This document shows positions 43,788-51,892 of a stretch of DNA of 64,000 nt, piece after piece. Both the position numbers and the translations under genes were made by a program. Source of the DNA: Aggregicoccus sp. 17bor-14 (GTDB taxonomy: Bacteria; Myxococcota; Myxococcia; Myxococcales; Myxococcaceae); NCBI RefSeq assembly GCF_009659535.1, contig NZ_VJZZ01000001.1, positions 186,001 through 250,000 on the forward strand, in the 5' to 3' direction. A model generated the notes under the pieces. The model was not told where the DNA came from, did not search any database, and was given only the letters and a program-made list of their open reading frames with translations. Each line of letters opens with the position of its first letter. Position 1 is the stretch's first letter.

Positions 43788-44702
43788 TCAGGCAGGAAGG
43801 CCGTCCACGAAGTCCTTCACCTCGGCCGCGTGCTCGGGCCCTGCCTCGAGCAGCCCCGCGTGGCCTGCGTTCTCGATGCGCCGCCAGCGGGCGTGGGGCA
43901 GCGCCTGGCGCATGCGCTCCAGCTCGGCCATCGGGACGAAGCGATCGTTGGCCGCGGCGATGATCTGCGTGGGCACCTTCACCCGGGGCAGCACGTCCGA
44001 GGCGTGGCCCTCCAGCAGCCCGCGCAGCGTCTGCCAGTAGGCGAGCGGGTCCATGCGCTTGAGGGCCTGCATGAAGGTGTCGATGTCCTCGCGCGGCGCG
44101 CCCGGCTGCAGCACGCCGAGCGCGCGGCCCACCGGGTAGGTCGCAGGCGAGGCGAGCGCCGCCTGCGCGAGCGGCGCGGCCACCGGCACCAGGGGCGTGA
44201 GCGCGCGCAGCACCCCGCGGGTGAGCGCCCGGGCGCCGCGGCGCAGCGGCGCCCGGCTCCAGGAGCCGGGGATGCCGGGGGCGCCGGCGATGAGCGTCAT
44301 GGAGGGCACCAGCTCGGGGCGCGTGCGGAACAGCTCGAGCAGCACGCGCACGCCCATCGAGAAGGCCACGTGGTGCGGAGGGCGGCCATCCGAGCGGCGC
44401 ATGGCGTCCTCGGTGACGCGCGCCAGGTCGTCCACCTGGGTGGGCACGTCGTACGCGCCGCTCACGGCGACGCCGCTCGCGCCATGCCCGCGGTAGTCCC
44501 AGTGCACCACCCGGTAGTCCTCCTGCAGCGCCCCGACGATGAAGCGCCAGAAGTTCTCCGTGGTGCCGATGCCGTTGGTCAGCAGCACGGTGCGCCGCGC
44601 GCCGAGCGCGCTCGGGTCGGGGGCGTCGCCCAGGTGGATGTGGGAGGCGAGCGGCGTGCCGTCGCGGGCGAGGACGTAGTGGCGGGCGCTGCGGGTGGGC
44701 AT
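43788..44702 (-). CDS. Alpha/beta hydrolase
   Basis: A 304-residue cytoplasmic alpha/beta hydrolase. The oxyanion region is VLLTNGIGTTENFWRFIVGALQ, followed by YRVVHWDYRGHGASG. The nucleophile elbow reads HVAFSMGVRV, with Ala in place of the first Gly of GxSxG. The acid lies in AAANDRFVPM, and the His in ENAGHAGLLEAGPEH. This order fits epoxide-hydrolase or lipase-like members. ATG at 44702 is preferred over 44744, whose extension is Pro-rich. The gene is divergent from a PhyH dioxygenase gene with a 95-base gap. Confidence 0.85.
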   Translation of the reverse strand: MPTRSARHYVLARDGTPLASHIHLGDAPDPSALGARRTVLLTNGIGTTENFWRFIVGALQEDYRVVHWDYRGHGASGVAVSGAYDVPTQVDDLARVTEDAMRRSDGRPPHHVAFSMGVRVLLELFRTRPELVPSMTLIAGAPGIPGSWSRAPLRRGARALTRGVLRALTPLVPVAAPLAQAALASPATYPVGRALGVLQPGAPREDIDTFMQALKRMDPLAYWQTLRGLLEGHASDVLPRVKVPTQIIAAANDRFVPMAELERMRQALPHARWRRIENAGHAGLLEAGPEHAAEVKDFVDGLPA

Positions 44703-44797
44703 GGGGAGTGGGCCAAGCTTGGGGGCGCAGGGGCCCGGGCGCAACGCTGCTCTCGGGGCGCTGGACGCGGAGGCGCTGGCCGTGGACAGTGGGGCGC

Positions 44798-45616
44798 ATG
44801 GCCTCCCCCTCCCCGCCTCCCGCCCTGCTCGGCGTCGACCCGGGTGCAGTGGATCTGCGCGCGCCGCTCGCCCACTACGCTGAGCACGGCTACGCGCGGC
44901 TGGGGCCGGTGCTGAGCGAGGCGGGCCTCGAGGCGCTGCGCACGCGCGTGGACGACCTGATGCTCGGCCGGGTGAGCTACCCCGGCCTCTTCTTCCAGCT
45001 GGACGCGGAGAGTGGCCGCTACGAGGACGCGCCCCTGGGGCTCGGCTACCAGGGGCCCTCGCTGGGCTACCGCAAGCTCGAGAAGCTGGAGAAGGATCCG
45101 CTCTTCCTCGCCTGGCTGCAGAACCCGCTCTTCGAGCGCGTGGTGCGTGAGCGCATCGCGGGGGACGCGGTGCTCTACCGCGCCATCGTCTTCTCCAAGG
45201 GCGCGTCGGGCGGCAGCAACCTGCCCTGGCACCAGGACGGCGGGAAGCTGTGGGGCCTGAGCGCAGAGCCGGAGCTGCAGATCTGGACCGCGCTGGACGA
45301 CGCGCCGGAGGGGGGCGGCTGCCTCGAGGTGGTGCCAGGCAGCCACCGCGCGGGGCTGGTGACGCCCATCGGCGGCGTCATCCCGGAGGACCGCGTGCAG
45401 GAGGCTCGCGCCGAGGCCCGGGCCGTCGCGGTACCGGTGCGGGCCGGCGAGGCGCTGCTCGTGCACAACCACGTGTGGCACCGCTCGGGACGCGGGCGCC
45501 CGGGGCAGCGGCGGCGCGCCTTCAGCGCCTGCTACATGAGCGCGAGCACGCGCTGCCTGCGCACGAAGAAGGCCCCGCGCGTCTTCTTCCCGGTGTTCCG
45601 CGCGCCTACTGGCTGA
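44798..45616 (+). CDS. Phytanoyl-CoA dioxygenase (PhyH) family protein
   Basis: A 272-residue Fe(II)/2-oxoglutarate oxygenase. The metal triad is visible: His145-x-Asp147 in PWHQDGG and His228 in NHVWHRSG. Typical segments are SKGASGGSNLPWHQD, IWTALDDAPEGGGCLEVVPGSHRAG and RRRAFSACYMS, the Arg binding 2-oxoglutarate. The frame opens at 44708, but ATG at 44798 follows GGGG and begins the domain. Substrates of bacterial members vary widely, so none is assigned. The 3' end overlaps the convergent DUF2267 gene by 11 bases. Confidence 0.88.
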   Translation: MASPSPPPALLGVDPGAVDLRAPLAHYAEHGYARLGPVLSEAGLEALRTRVDDLMLGRVSYPGLFFQLDAESGRYEDAPLGLGYQGPSLGYRKLEKLEKDPLFLAWLQNPLFERVVRERIAGDAVLYRAIVFSKGASGGSNLPWHQDGGKLWGLSAEPELQIWTALDDAPEGGGCLEVVPGSHRAGLVTPIGGVIPEDRVQEARAEARAVAVPVRAGEALLVHNHVWHRSGRGRPGQRRRAFSACYMSASTRCLRTKKAPRVFFPVFRAPTG

Positions 45617-46064
45617 GTCGCCAGAGCGCGCGCAGGTCCTCCGGGAGGTTGTTCGCCACGTCGTCGGCCTCGCCCTCGCTGATGCGGTCGCGCAGCGCCA
45701 TGATCACCGCGCGCACGATGGGCTCCACCTCGTCCTGGGGCAGGCGCAGGTCCTGCGCCACGCTCTGCAGGAAGGCCTCGCGGCCGTAGCGCCGGCGCTC
45801 GCCGGAGGACAGCTCGCGCCCGGAGGGCAGGAAGGCGACGAGCCGGCGCGGCAGCTGCGCCTCCAGGTGGCGCGCCTGCCCGGGCAGGATGCGGCGCTCG
45901 AGCGCGCAGAGCACGGAGATGGAGGCGGCCTCCGCGAGCGCTTGCGGAAGCTCGCCCACGGCGCACACGTGCTTGAGGAAGCGCGCGTACGTGGAGCGGG
46001 TGTGCGAGAGGTGGCGCTGCAGCTTTCGCTGCGCGGCGAACGCCGGATCCGGAGCGTGGTGCAT
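45606..46064 (-). CDS. DUF2267 family protein
   Basis: A 152-residue all-helical protein. Segments RFLKHVCAVGELPQALAEAASISVLCALERRILPGQARHLEAQLP and EAFLQSVAQDLRLPQDEVEPIVRAVIMALRDRISEGEADDVANNLPEDLRALW show the paired helical repeats of DUF2267, common in stress-related bacterial loci. ATG at 46064 has GGAG 6 to 7 bases upstream; the longer start at 46097 is less likely. Function unknown. Its end overlaps the convergent dioxygenase gene. Confidence 0.82.
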   Translation of the reverse strand: MHHAPDPAFAAQRKLQRHLSHTRSTYARFLKHVCAVGELPQALAEAASISVLCALERRILPGQARHLEAQLPRRLVAFLPSGRELSSGERRRYGREAFLQSVAQDLRLPQDEVEPIVRAVIMALRDRISEGEADDVANNLPEDLRALWRLSQ

Positions 46065-46247
46065 GTCGTTCTCCTGCCCGCGGGCAACGATGGGCATCGC
46101 GGGGGCATGCGCCAGTCCCCGACCGGCCCCTCGTGCGATCCTTCCTTCGCGTGCTGGACGCTCTGGTGTAACGGGAGGTCGCGCGGCCGCGGCCCCGGGC
46201 TACGGTGGTCCTCCGCTCGCCGTCGCGCCCCCTGCCGCGCCCCCCTC
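46065..46247. promoter_or_regulatory. Divergent region DUF2267 / phospholipase D gene
   Basis: The 183-base gap between two divergent genes presumably holds both promoters. The PLD-family ATG at 46248 lacks any purine-rich ribosome site just upstream (the preceding 25 bases are nearly all C, G and T), so its mRNA may be leaderless. No dyad element was found. Confidence 0.3.
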
Positions 46248-47702
46248 ATGTCGCTGCCCCCCGTCCTCACCGAGCTCTGGCCCCACGTGCTCGCCGGCCT
46301 CACCGTGCTCAGCAGCCTGCTGAGCTCCGGGCACGCCGTGCTGCACAAGCGCGACTCGCGCGCGGCGGTGGGCTGGGTGGGGCTCATCTGGCTCGTCCCG
46401 CTGGTGGGCGCGCTGCTCTACGTGCTGCTGGGGGTGAACCGCATCCGCCGGCGCGGCAAGACGCTGGGCCTGGGGCGCGGCACGCTCGCCCACCCACCCC
46501 CGGTGTGCGCCTGCGCGCCCGAGCACCTCGCACGCTCGGTGCCGGCCGCGGCCCACCTCGCGCCGCTCGCCCGGCTCGCGGGCGCCGTGGTGCGCCGCCC
46601 GCTCTTGCCCGGCAACCGGATGACGCCGCTGGATGGAGGGGATGCGGCGTACGGGGCGATGCTGCAGGCGATCGAGGAGGCCCAGCAGTCCATTTCGCTG
46701 TGCACGTACATCTTCGACAACGACGCCATGGGCCGGCGCTTCGTGGACGCCCTCGCGCGCGCCCAGGCGAGGGGCGTGCAGGTGCGCATCCTCATCGACT
46801 CGGTGGGAATGCGCTACTCGTGGCCCTCCATCGCGTGGAAGTTGCGGCGGGCGCGGCTTCGGCACGGGCTGTTCCTGCGCTCGCTGCTCTCCTTCCGCAT
46901 CGCGTTCCTCAACCTGCGCAACCACCGCAAGATCCTGGTGGTGGACGGCCGGGTGGGCTTCACCGGCGGGATGAACATCCGGGCGAGCTTCACCACGCAG
47001 CCGGGCCGCCCGCCGCGCGGGCGCGACCTGCACTTCCGCATGGAGGGGCCGGTGGTGGCGCACCTGCAGGAGTCCTTCGCCGAGGACTGGGCCTTCACCA
47101 CCCGCGAGGTGCTCGAGGGCGAGGCCTGGTTCCCGCAGCTCGGGGCCGTGGGCCCGATGCTCGCGCGCGGCATCAGCGACGGGCCGGACGAGGACTTCGA
47201 GACGCTGCGCACGCTGCTGCTGGGCGCGCTCGCGTGCGCGCGCGAGAGCGTGCGCATCGTGACGCCCTACTTCCTGCCGGACGCCGCGCTCAACACCGCG
47301 CTCAACGTGGCGGCGCTGCGCGGCGTGCGGGTGGAGATCGTCCTGCCGGAGAAGGGAAACCTGCCGGTGGTGCAGTGGGCCTCGCGCGCGCAGCTGTGGC
47401 AGGTGCTCGAGCCCGGCTGCCGCGTCTTCCTCAGCCCGCCGCCCTTCGATCACACGAAGCTGATGGTGGTGGACTCCACCTGGGGCCTGGTGGGCTCGGC
47501 GAACTGGGACCCGCGCAGCCTGCGGCTGAACTTCGAGTTCAACGTGGAGCTCTACGATCCCGCCTTCGCCCGCGAGCTGGACGCGATGGTGGACGCCCGG
47601 CTGCGCGCCGCGCGCCCGCTCACGCTCGCCGAGGTCGACGCCCGCTCGCTGCCCGCCAAGCTGCGCGACGGGCTCGCCCGGCTGCTCTCGCCCTATCTGT
47701 AG
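46248..47702 (+). CDS. Cardiolipin-synthase-like phospholipase D family protein
   Basis: A 484-residue membrane-associated PLD-superfamily enzyme. Two N-terminal helices (about 12-30 and 43-62, WVGLIWLVPLVGALLYVLLG) precede two HKD motifs: NHRKILVVDGRVGFTGGMN in the first half and DHTKLMVVDSTWGLVGSANWDPRS in the second. This is the ClsA-type layout, which joins two phosphatidylglycerols into cardiolipin. Both catalytic His-Lys-Asp sets are complete. It is followed, 100 bases later, by a diguanylate cyclase. Confidence 0.92.
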   Translation: MSLPPVLTELWPHVLAGLTVLSSLLSSGHAVLHKRDSRAAVGWVGLIWLVPLVGALLYVLLGVNRIRRRGKTLGLGRGTLAHPPPVCACAPEHLARSVPAAAHLAPLARLAGAVVRRPLLPGNRMTPLDGGDAAYGAMLQAIEEAQQSISLCTYIFDNDAMGRRFVDALARAQARGVQVRILIDSVGMRYSWPSIAWKLRRARLRHGLFLRSLLSFRIAFLNLRNHRKILVVDGRVGFTGGMNIRASFTTQPGRPPRGRDLHFRMEGPVVAHLQESFAEDWAFTTREVLEGEAWFPQLGAVGPMLARGISDGPDEDFETLRTLLLGALACARESVRIVTPYFLPDAALNTALNVAALRGVRVEIVLPEKGNLPVVQWASRAQLWQVLEPGCRVFLSPPPFDHTKLMVVDSTWGLVGSANWDPRSLRLNFEFNVELYDPAFARELDAMVDARLRAARPLTLAEVDARSLPAKLRDGLARLLSPYL

Positions 47703-47802
47703 GCGCGGGCGCTTTGCGCGTTTTGCCCGGGTTCGGGGCCGAAAGCCGAAGCCCGATCCCGAAGCGCGATCCACGCCGTATAGGGTAGGTCAAAGGTCAT
47801 CC

Positions 47803-49674
47803 ATGGACGCCTACGCCCTCATCGCCGACTCCGATCCCCGCCGCCTCGAGCTCTACTCCGGAATCGTGCAGCAGCAGGGGTTGCAGCCCGTGCTGGTGCG
47901 CGACGGAGACGCCGCGCGCCTGGCCCTGCGCAAGCACGGGGCGCCCGCGCTGCTGGTGACGGATCTCTCGCTCCCGCGCTGTGACGGCTTCGCGCTCCTC
48001 TCCGAGCTGCGCAAGCTCGCGCCCGAGGACAAGGCCCCGGCCGTGGTGGTGTCCGCCTTCCTGGAGCTGCGCAACGCCGCCTTCCAGCGCCGCACGGAGC
48101 TCGGCATCTCGGAGCTGCTGGCCAAGAGCGCGCCGGCGGACAGCGTGAACAAGGCGATCGTGCGCGCGCTGGTGCGCCCCAAGAGCGTGCGCCCCGCCGC
48201 CCCGGCCTCGCCGCCTGCCCCTCCCACGGCCCCCCGCGCGAGCCAGGACCCGCGGCGCGAGGTGGCAATGAAGGAGGCCGGCCTGATGAGCGGCGCGCCG
48301 CAGGACGCGGGGCTCGAGCGGATCCTGCGCGAGACGGCCGCCGCCATGGGCACCTCCATGGCGCTCATCTCGCTCGTGGCGCGAGACCGCCAGTACTTCG
48401 AGGGGCACTTCGGGCTGCCGGCGCCGCTCGCCGAGCAGCGCGGCACGCCCGTGGAGTGGGCCTTCTGCCGCCACGTGGTGGACGCGGACGTGGCCGAGCC
48501 CCTGGTGGTGCCGGATGCGGCGCAGAGCCCGGTGTTCCGCGACAACCCGCTGGTGCGCGACTTCGGCGTGCGCTCCTACGCAGGCGCGCCGCTCGTCACT
48601 CCGAGCGGCGCGGTGCTGGGCACCCTGTGCGTGCTGGACCAGCGCCCGCTCGCGCTCGGCGCCGAGCAGGTGGACGCGCTGCAGGGCATCGCCCGGCGCG
48701 TCGGAGGCGAGCTGGAGCTGCGCTCGCGCTCGCCCGGCGCAGACCCGCTGGATCGCACACTTGCCGCGCTGATGCAGGCGCTGCGCACGAGCGGCGCGGG
48801 CGAGCCGCTCACCGGGGCGCTCTCCTACGTGCGCGAGGTGTTCGACGCGCTGGACGTGGGCATGGTGCTCTACGACGGGCGCCGCCAGGTCATCCTCGCG
48901 AACCGCTCCGCGGGGCGCTTCATCGGCGCCGAGCCGCAGGGGCTCACGGGGCTCACGCGCGAGGGGCTGGTGGAGACGATCGCCGCTCTCGCCGTGGACC
49001 CTGCGGACCTGCGCCGGCGCATGCATGTCCTGCCCAGCGGGCCCTTCGCCGCGCGCGACGAGCTCGAGCTGCTGCGCCCCGAGCGCCGCACGCTGCGCTG
49101 GGTGGCGCGGCCGGTGCGGCTGCCGGACGGCAGCGACGGGCAGATCGCCATCTTCACGGACATCACCGTGGAGCGGCGCCTGCAGGAGGAGCATGCGCGG
49201 CTCGCCTCCACGGATCCGCTCACGGGCTTGTGGGCCGGTGCGGGCGCCGAGGACGCGCTCGCGCGCGAGTTCTCGCGCGCCCGGCGTTACGGCTCGCCCC
49301 TGGCCATCGCCCTGCTCGACGTGGACCACCTCAGGCGCGTGAACGAGCAGCTGGGGCGCTCCGCAGGAGACCGCGCGCTCAAGGAAGTCTCGGACGTGCT
49401 CAAGCGCACCGCGCGCAACACGGACGTGCTCATCCGCTGGGGAGGCGAGGAGTTCGTCGCCCTCCTGCCCGGCGTGGGGCTCCAGGGTGGCCGCGAGTTC
49501 CTGAAGCGGCTGCAGGCGGCCGTGGCGGCCGTGGACGTGGGGGCCGAGACGCCGCTCACGCTCTCGGCCGGCCTCGCCGAGCTGCGCCCGGAGGACGACC
49601 TGCAGGCCCTGCTGCTGCGCGCAGACACCCGCCTCTACGAGGCGAAGAGCGTGGGCGGCAACACCGTGCGCTAG
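47803..49674 (+). CDS. REC-GAF-PAS-GGDEF diguanylate cyclase
   Basis: A 623-residue signalling enzyme making cyclic-di-GMP. The receiver domain (1-125) has acidic residues Asp9 and Asp11 and the phospho-acceptor Asp54 in LVTDLSLPRCDGF. A GAF domain (about 165-310), a PAS-like region (about 345-460) and a catalytic domain (about 465-623) follow. The active site reads WGGEEF (GGEEF at 547-551), and an inhibitory I-site RNTD (538-541) lies five residues before it, so product inhibition is expected. It is probably phosphorylated by a histidine kinase encoded elsewhere. Confidence 0.95.
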   Translation: MDAYALIADSDPRRLELYSGIVQQQGLQPVLVRDGDAARLALRKHGAPALLVTDLSLPRCDGFALLSELRKLAPEDKAPAVVVSAFLELRNAAFQRRTELGISELLAKSAPADSVNKAIVRALVRPKSVRPAAPASPPAPPTAPRASQDPRREVAMKEAGLMSGAPQDAGLERILRETAAAMGTSMALISLVARDRQYFEGHFGLPAPLAEQRGTPVEWAFCRHVVDADVAEPLVVPDAAQSPVFRDNPLVRDFGVRSYAGAPLVTPSGAVLGTLCVLDQRPLALGAEQVDALQGIARRVGGELELRSRSPGADPLDRTLAALMQALRTSGAGEPLTGALSYVREVFDALDVGMVLYDGRRQVILANRSAGRFIGAEPQGLTGLTREGLVETIAALAVDPADLRRRMHVLPSGPFAARDELELLRPERRTLRWVARPVRLPDGSDGQIAIFTDITVERRLQEEHARLASTDPLTGLWAGAGAEDALAREFSRARRYGSPLAIALLDVDHLRRVNEQLGRSAGDRALKEVSDVLKRTARNTDVLIRWGGEEFVALLPGVGLQGGREFLKRLQAAVAAVDVGAETPLTLSAGLAELRPEDDLQALLLRADTRLYEAKSVGGNTVR

Positions 49675-49696
49675 CCCCGCCGTTATAGTGCGCGTC

Positions 49697-51883
49697 ATGG
49701 CTCCTTCCCGCGCGGCGCGCACGCACTTCAGGACCTGCAACCTCTGCGAGGCGATGTGCGGGGTGCGCATCGACGTGGAGGAAGTGGACGGAGCCGAGCG
49801 CGTGAAGTCCATCCGCGGCGACGACGCGGACCCCTTCAGCCGCGGGCACATCTGTCCCAAGGCCGTGGCGCTCAAGGACCTGCACGAGGACCCGGACCGG
49901 CAGCACCGCCCGCTGCGGCGCACCGCCACCGGCTGGGAGGAGCTCGGCTGGGAGGCGGCGCTCGACGAGGCCGCCTCGCGCCTGCACGCGGTGCAGCAGC
50001 AGCACGGCCGCGACGCGGTGGCCACCTACCTGGGCAACCCCACGGTGCACAACCACGGCGCCATGCTCTTCGGCCCGCTGCTCCTGCGCACCCTGCGCAC
50101 CCGCAACGGCTTCTCGGCGACGTCCGTGGATCAGCTGCCGCACATGCTCGCGGCGCACCTGATGCTGGGCCACCAGCTGCTCATCCCCATCCCGGACATC
50201 GACCGCACCCACTACTTCCTCGCGCTCGGGGCAAACCCGCTCGCCTCCAACGGCAGCCTGATGACGGCGCCGGACGTGAAGGGGCGGCTGCGCGGCGTGC
50301 AGGCGCGCGGCGGCAAGGTGGTGGTGGTGGACCCGCGGCGCACCGAGACGGCGCACGCCGCGGACGAGCACCTCTTCATCCGCCCCGGCACCGACGCGCT
50401 CTTCCTCTTCGCGCTGCTGCGCGAGGTGCTCGCGAGCGGCCCGCGCCTGCACCACCTGGAGGGCGCGGTGGTGGGGCTGGACGCGCTGCGCGCAGCTGCG
50501 AGCGAGTTCACGCCCGAGCGCGTGGCGCCGTACACCGGCATCCCGCCCGAGCAGGTGCGCCGCATCGCGAGCGAGCTGCTCGCCGCGCCCAGCGCCGTGG
50601 TCTATGGGCGCGTGGGCACCTCCACCCAGGCGTTCGGCAGCCTCTGCCACTGGCTCATCAACGCGCTCAACGTGGTGAGCGGGAACATGGACCGCCCGGG
50701 CGGGGCGATGTTCACGCGGCCCGCCTTCGACATCGTCGGAGGCCCGCGCGCGCTCGCCTCCAGCCGCGGCGGCTTCGGGCGCTGGAAGAGCCGGGTGCGG
50801 GGGCTGCCCGAGTTCGGCGGAGAGCTGCCGGTGGCGGCGCTCGCCGAGGAGGTCCTCACCCCGGGCGAGGGGCGAATCCGTGCGCTCCTCACCTTCGCGG
50901 GCAACCCCGTGCTCTCCACGCCCAACGGCGGCCAGCTGGAGCGGGCGCTGGGCGCGCTCGACTTCATGGTGAGCGTGGACCCGTACCTCAACGAGACCAC
51001 GCGCCACGCGCACCTCATCCTGCCGCCCACGACGCCGCTCGAGCGCGGCCACTACGACATCGCCTTCCACGCGCTCGCGGTGCGCAACACGGCGAAGTAC
51101 TCGCCGCCCCTCTTCGAGAAGCCCGCGGGGGCGATGCACGACTGGGAGATTCTGCTCGGCCTGCAGGAGCGTCTCGAGCGGCTGCGCCACGGCCGGAGCC
51201 TCGCGCGCGCGGCGAAGCACCGCGCGCTGCGGCGGCTGGGGCCCGAGGGCATCCTCGCCGTGGGGCTGCGCTTCGGGCCCTACGGCGCCGGCCGCAACCC
51301 GCTCAAGCGGGGCCTGGGCCTCTCCACGCTGCGCAAGGCGCCGCACGGCGTGGACCTCGGGCCCTTGCAGCCCTGTCTTCCAGGCCGCCTCGCCACGCGC
51401 GATCGCCGCGTGCAGCTCGCCCCCGAGCCCTTCCTGCAGGACGTGGCGCGGCTGCGCGCGGCCTTCCCCGAGACGGCCGGCGACCCGCTGGACGGACAGC
51501 TGCTGCTCATCGGCCGGCGGCACGTGCGGGACAACAACTCGTGGATGCACAACGTGCCCAAGCTGGTGAGCGGCAAGGCGCGCTGCACGCTCATGCTGCA
51601 CCCGAAGGATGCGCAGGCGCGCGGGCTCGCGGAGGGCGCGCTCGCCCGGGTGCGCTCGCGCGTGGGCGAGGTCACCGTCCCGGTGCAGGTGACGGACGAG
51701 GTGATGCGCGGCGTGGTGAGCCTGCCCCACGGCTACGGCCACACGCGCCCGGGCGTGAAGGCCGGGGTGGCCGTGCAGCACGCGGGGGTGAGCGTCAACG
51801 ATCTCACCGACGACCAGGCCGTGGACGCCCTGAGCGGCAATGCCGCGTTCAGCGGCGTCCCCGTCCACGTGCAGCCCGCCTGA
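49697..51883 (+). CDS. Molybdopterin oxidoreductase (formate-dehydrogenase/DMSO-reductase family)
   Basis: A 728-residue molybdenum enzyme. The N-terminus binds a 4Fe-4S cluster: Cys14, Cys17, Cys21 and Cys53. Molybdopterin-binding segments include FLALGANPLASNGSL, VVVDPRRTETAHAAD, FIRPGTDALFLFALL and AGNPVLSTPNGG, and the C-terminal cap has RDNNSWMHNVPKLV and VSLPHGYGH. No twin-arginine signal is visible, so it is probably cytoplasmic. ATG at 49697 is used; GTG at 49688 is an alternative. The electron-transfer partner and substrate are not shown by neighbours. Confidence 0.92.
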   Translation: MAPSRAARTHFRTCNLCEAMCGVRIDVEEVDGAERVKSIRGDDADPFSRGHICPKAVALKDLHEDPDRQHRPLRRTATGWEELGWEAALDEAASRLHAVQQQHGRDAVATYLGNPTVHNHGAMLFGPLLLRTLRTRNGFSATSVDQLPHMLAAHLMLGHQLLIPIPDIDRTHYFLALGANPLASNGSLMTAPDVKGRLRGVQARGGKVVVVDPRRTETAHAADEHLFIRPGTDALFLFALLREVLASGPRLHHLEGAVVGLDALRAAASEFTPERVAPYTGIPPEQVRRIASELLAAPSAVVYGRVGTSTQAFGSLCHWLINALNVVSGNMDRPGGAMFTRPAFDIVGGPRALASSRGGFGRWKSRVRGLPEFGGELPVAALAEEVLTPGEGRIRALLTFAGNPVLSTPNGGQLERALGALDFMVSVDPYLNETTRHAHLILPPTTPLERGHYDIAFHALAVRNTAKYSPPLFEKPAGAMHDWEILLGLQERLERLRHGRSLARAAKHRALRRLGPEGILAVGLRFGPYGAGRNPLKRGLGLSTLRKAPHGVDLGPLQPCLPGRLATRDRRVQLAPEPFLQDVARLRAAFPETAGDPLDGQLLLIGRRHVRDNNSWMHNVPKLVSGKARCTLMLHPKDAQARGLAEGALARVRSRVGEVTVPVQVTDEVMRGVVSLPHGYGHTRPGVKAGVAVQHAGVSVNDLTDDQAVDALSGNAAFSGVPVHVQPA

Positions 51884-51892
51884 GCGGCTCAG
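51880..51892. other. Palindrome spanning two convergent stop codons
   Basis: CTGAGC-g-GCTCAG is a perfect dyad. It contains the TGA of the molybdopterin gene (51881-51883) and, on the other strand, the stop of dnaE2 (51889-51891). The two genes end five bases apart, so there is no room for a separate terminator. Confidence 0.5.
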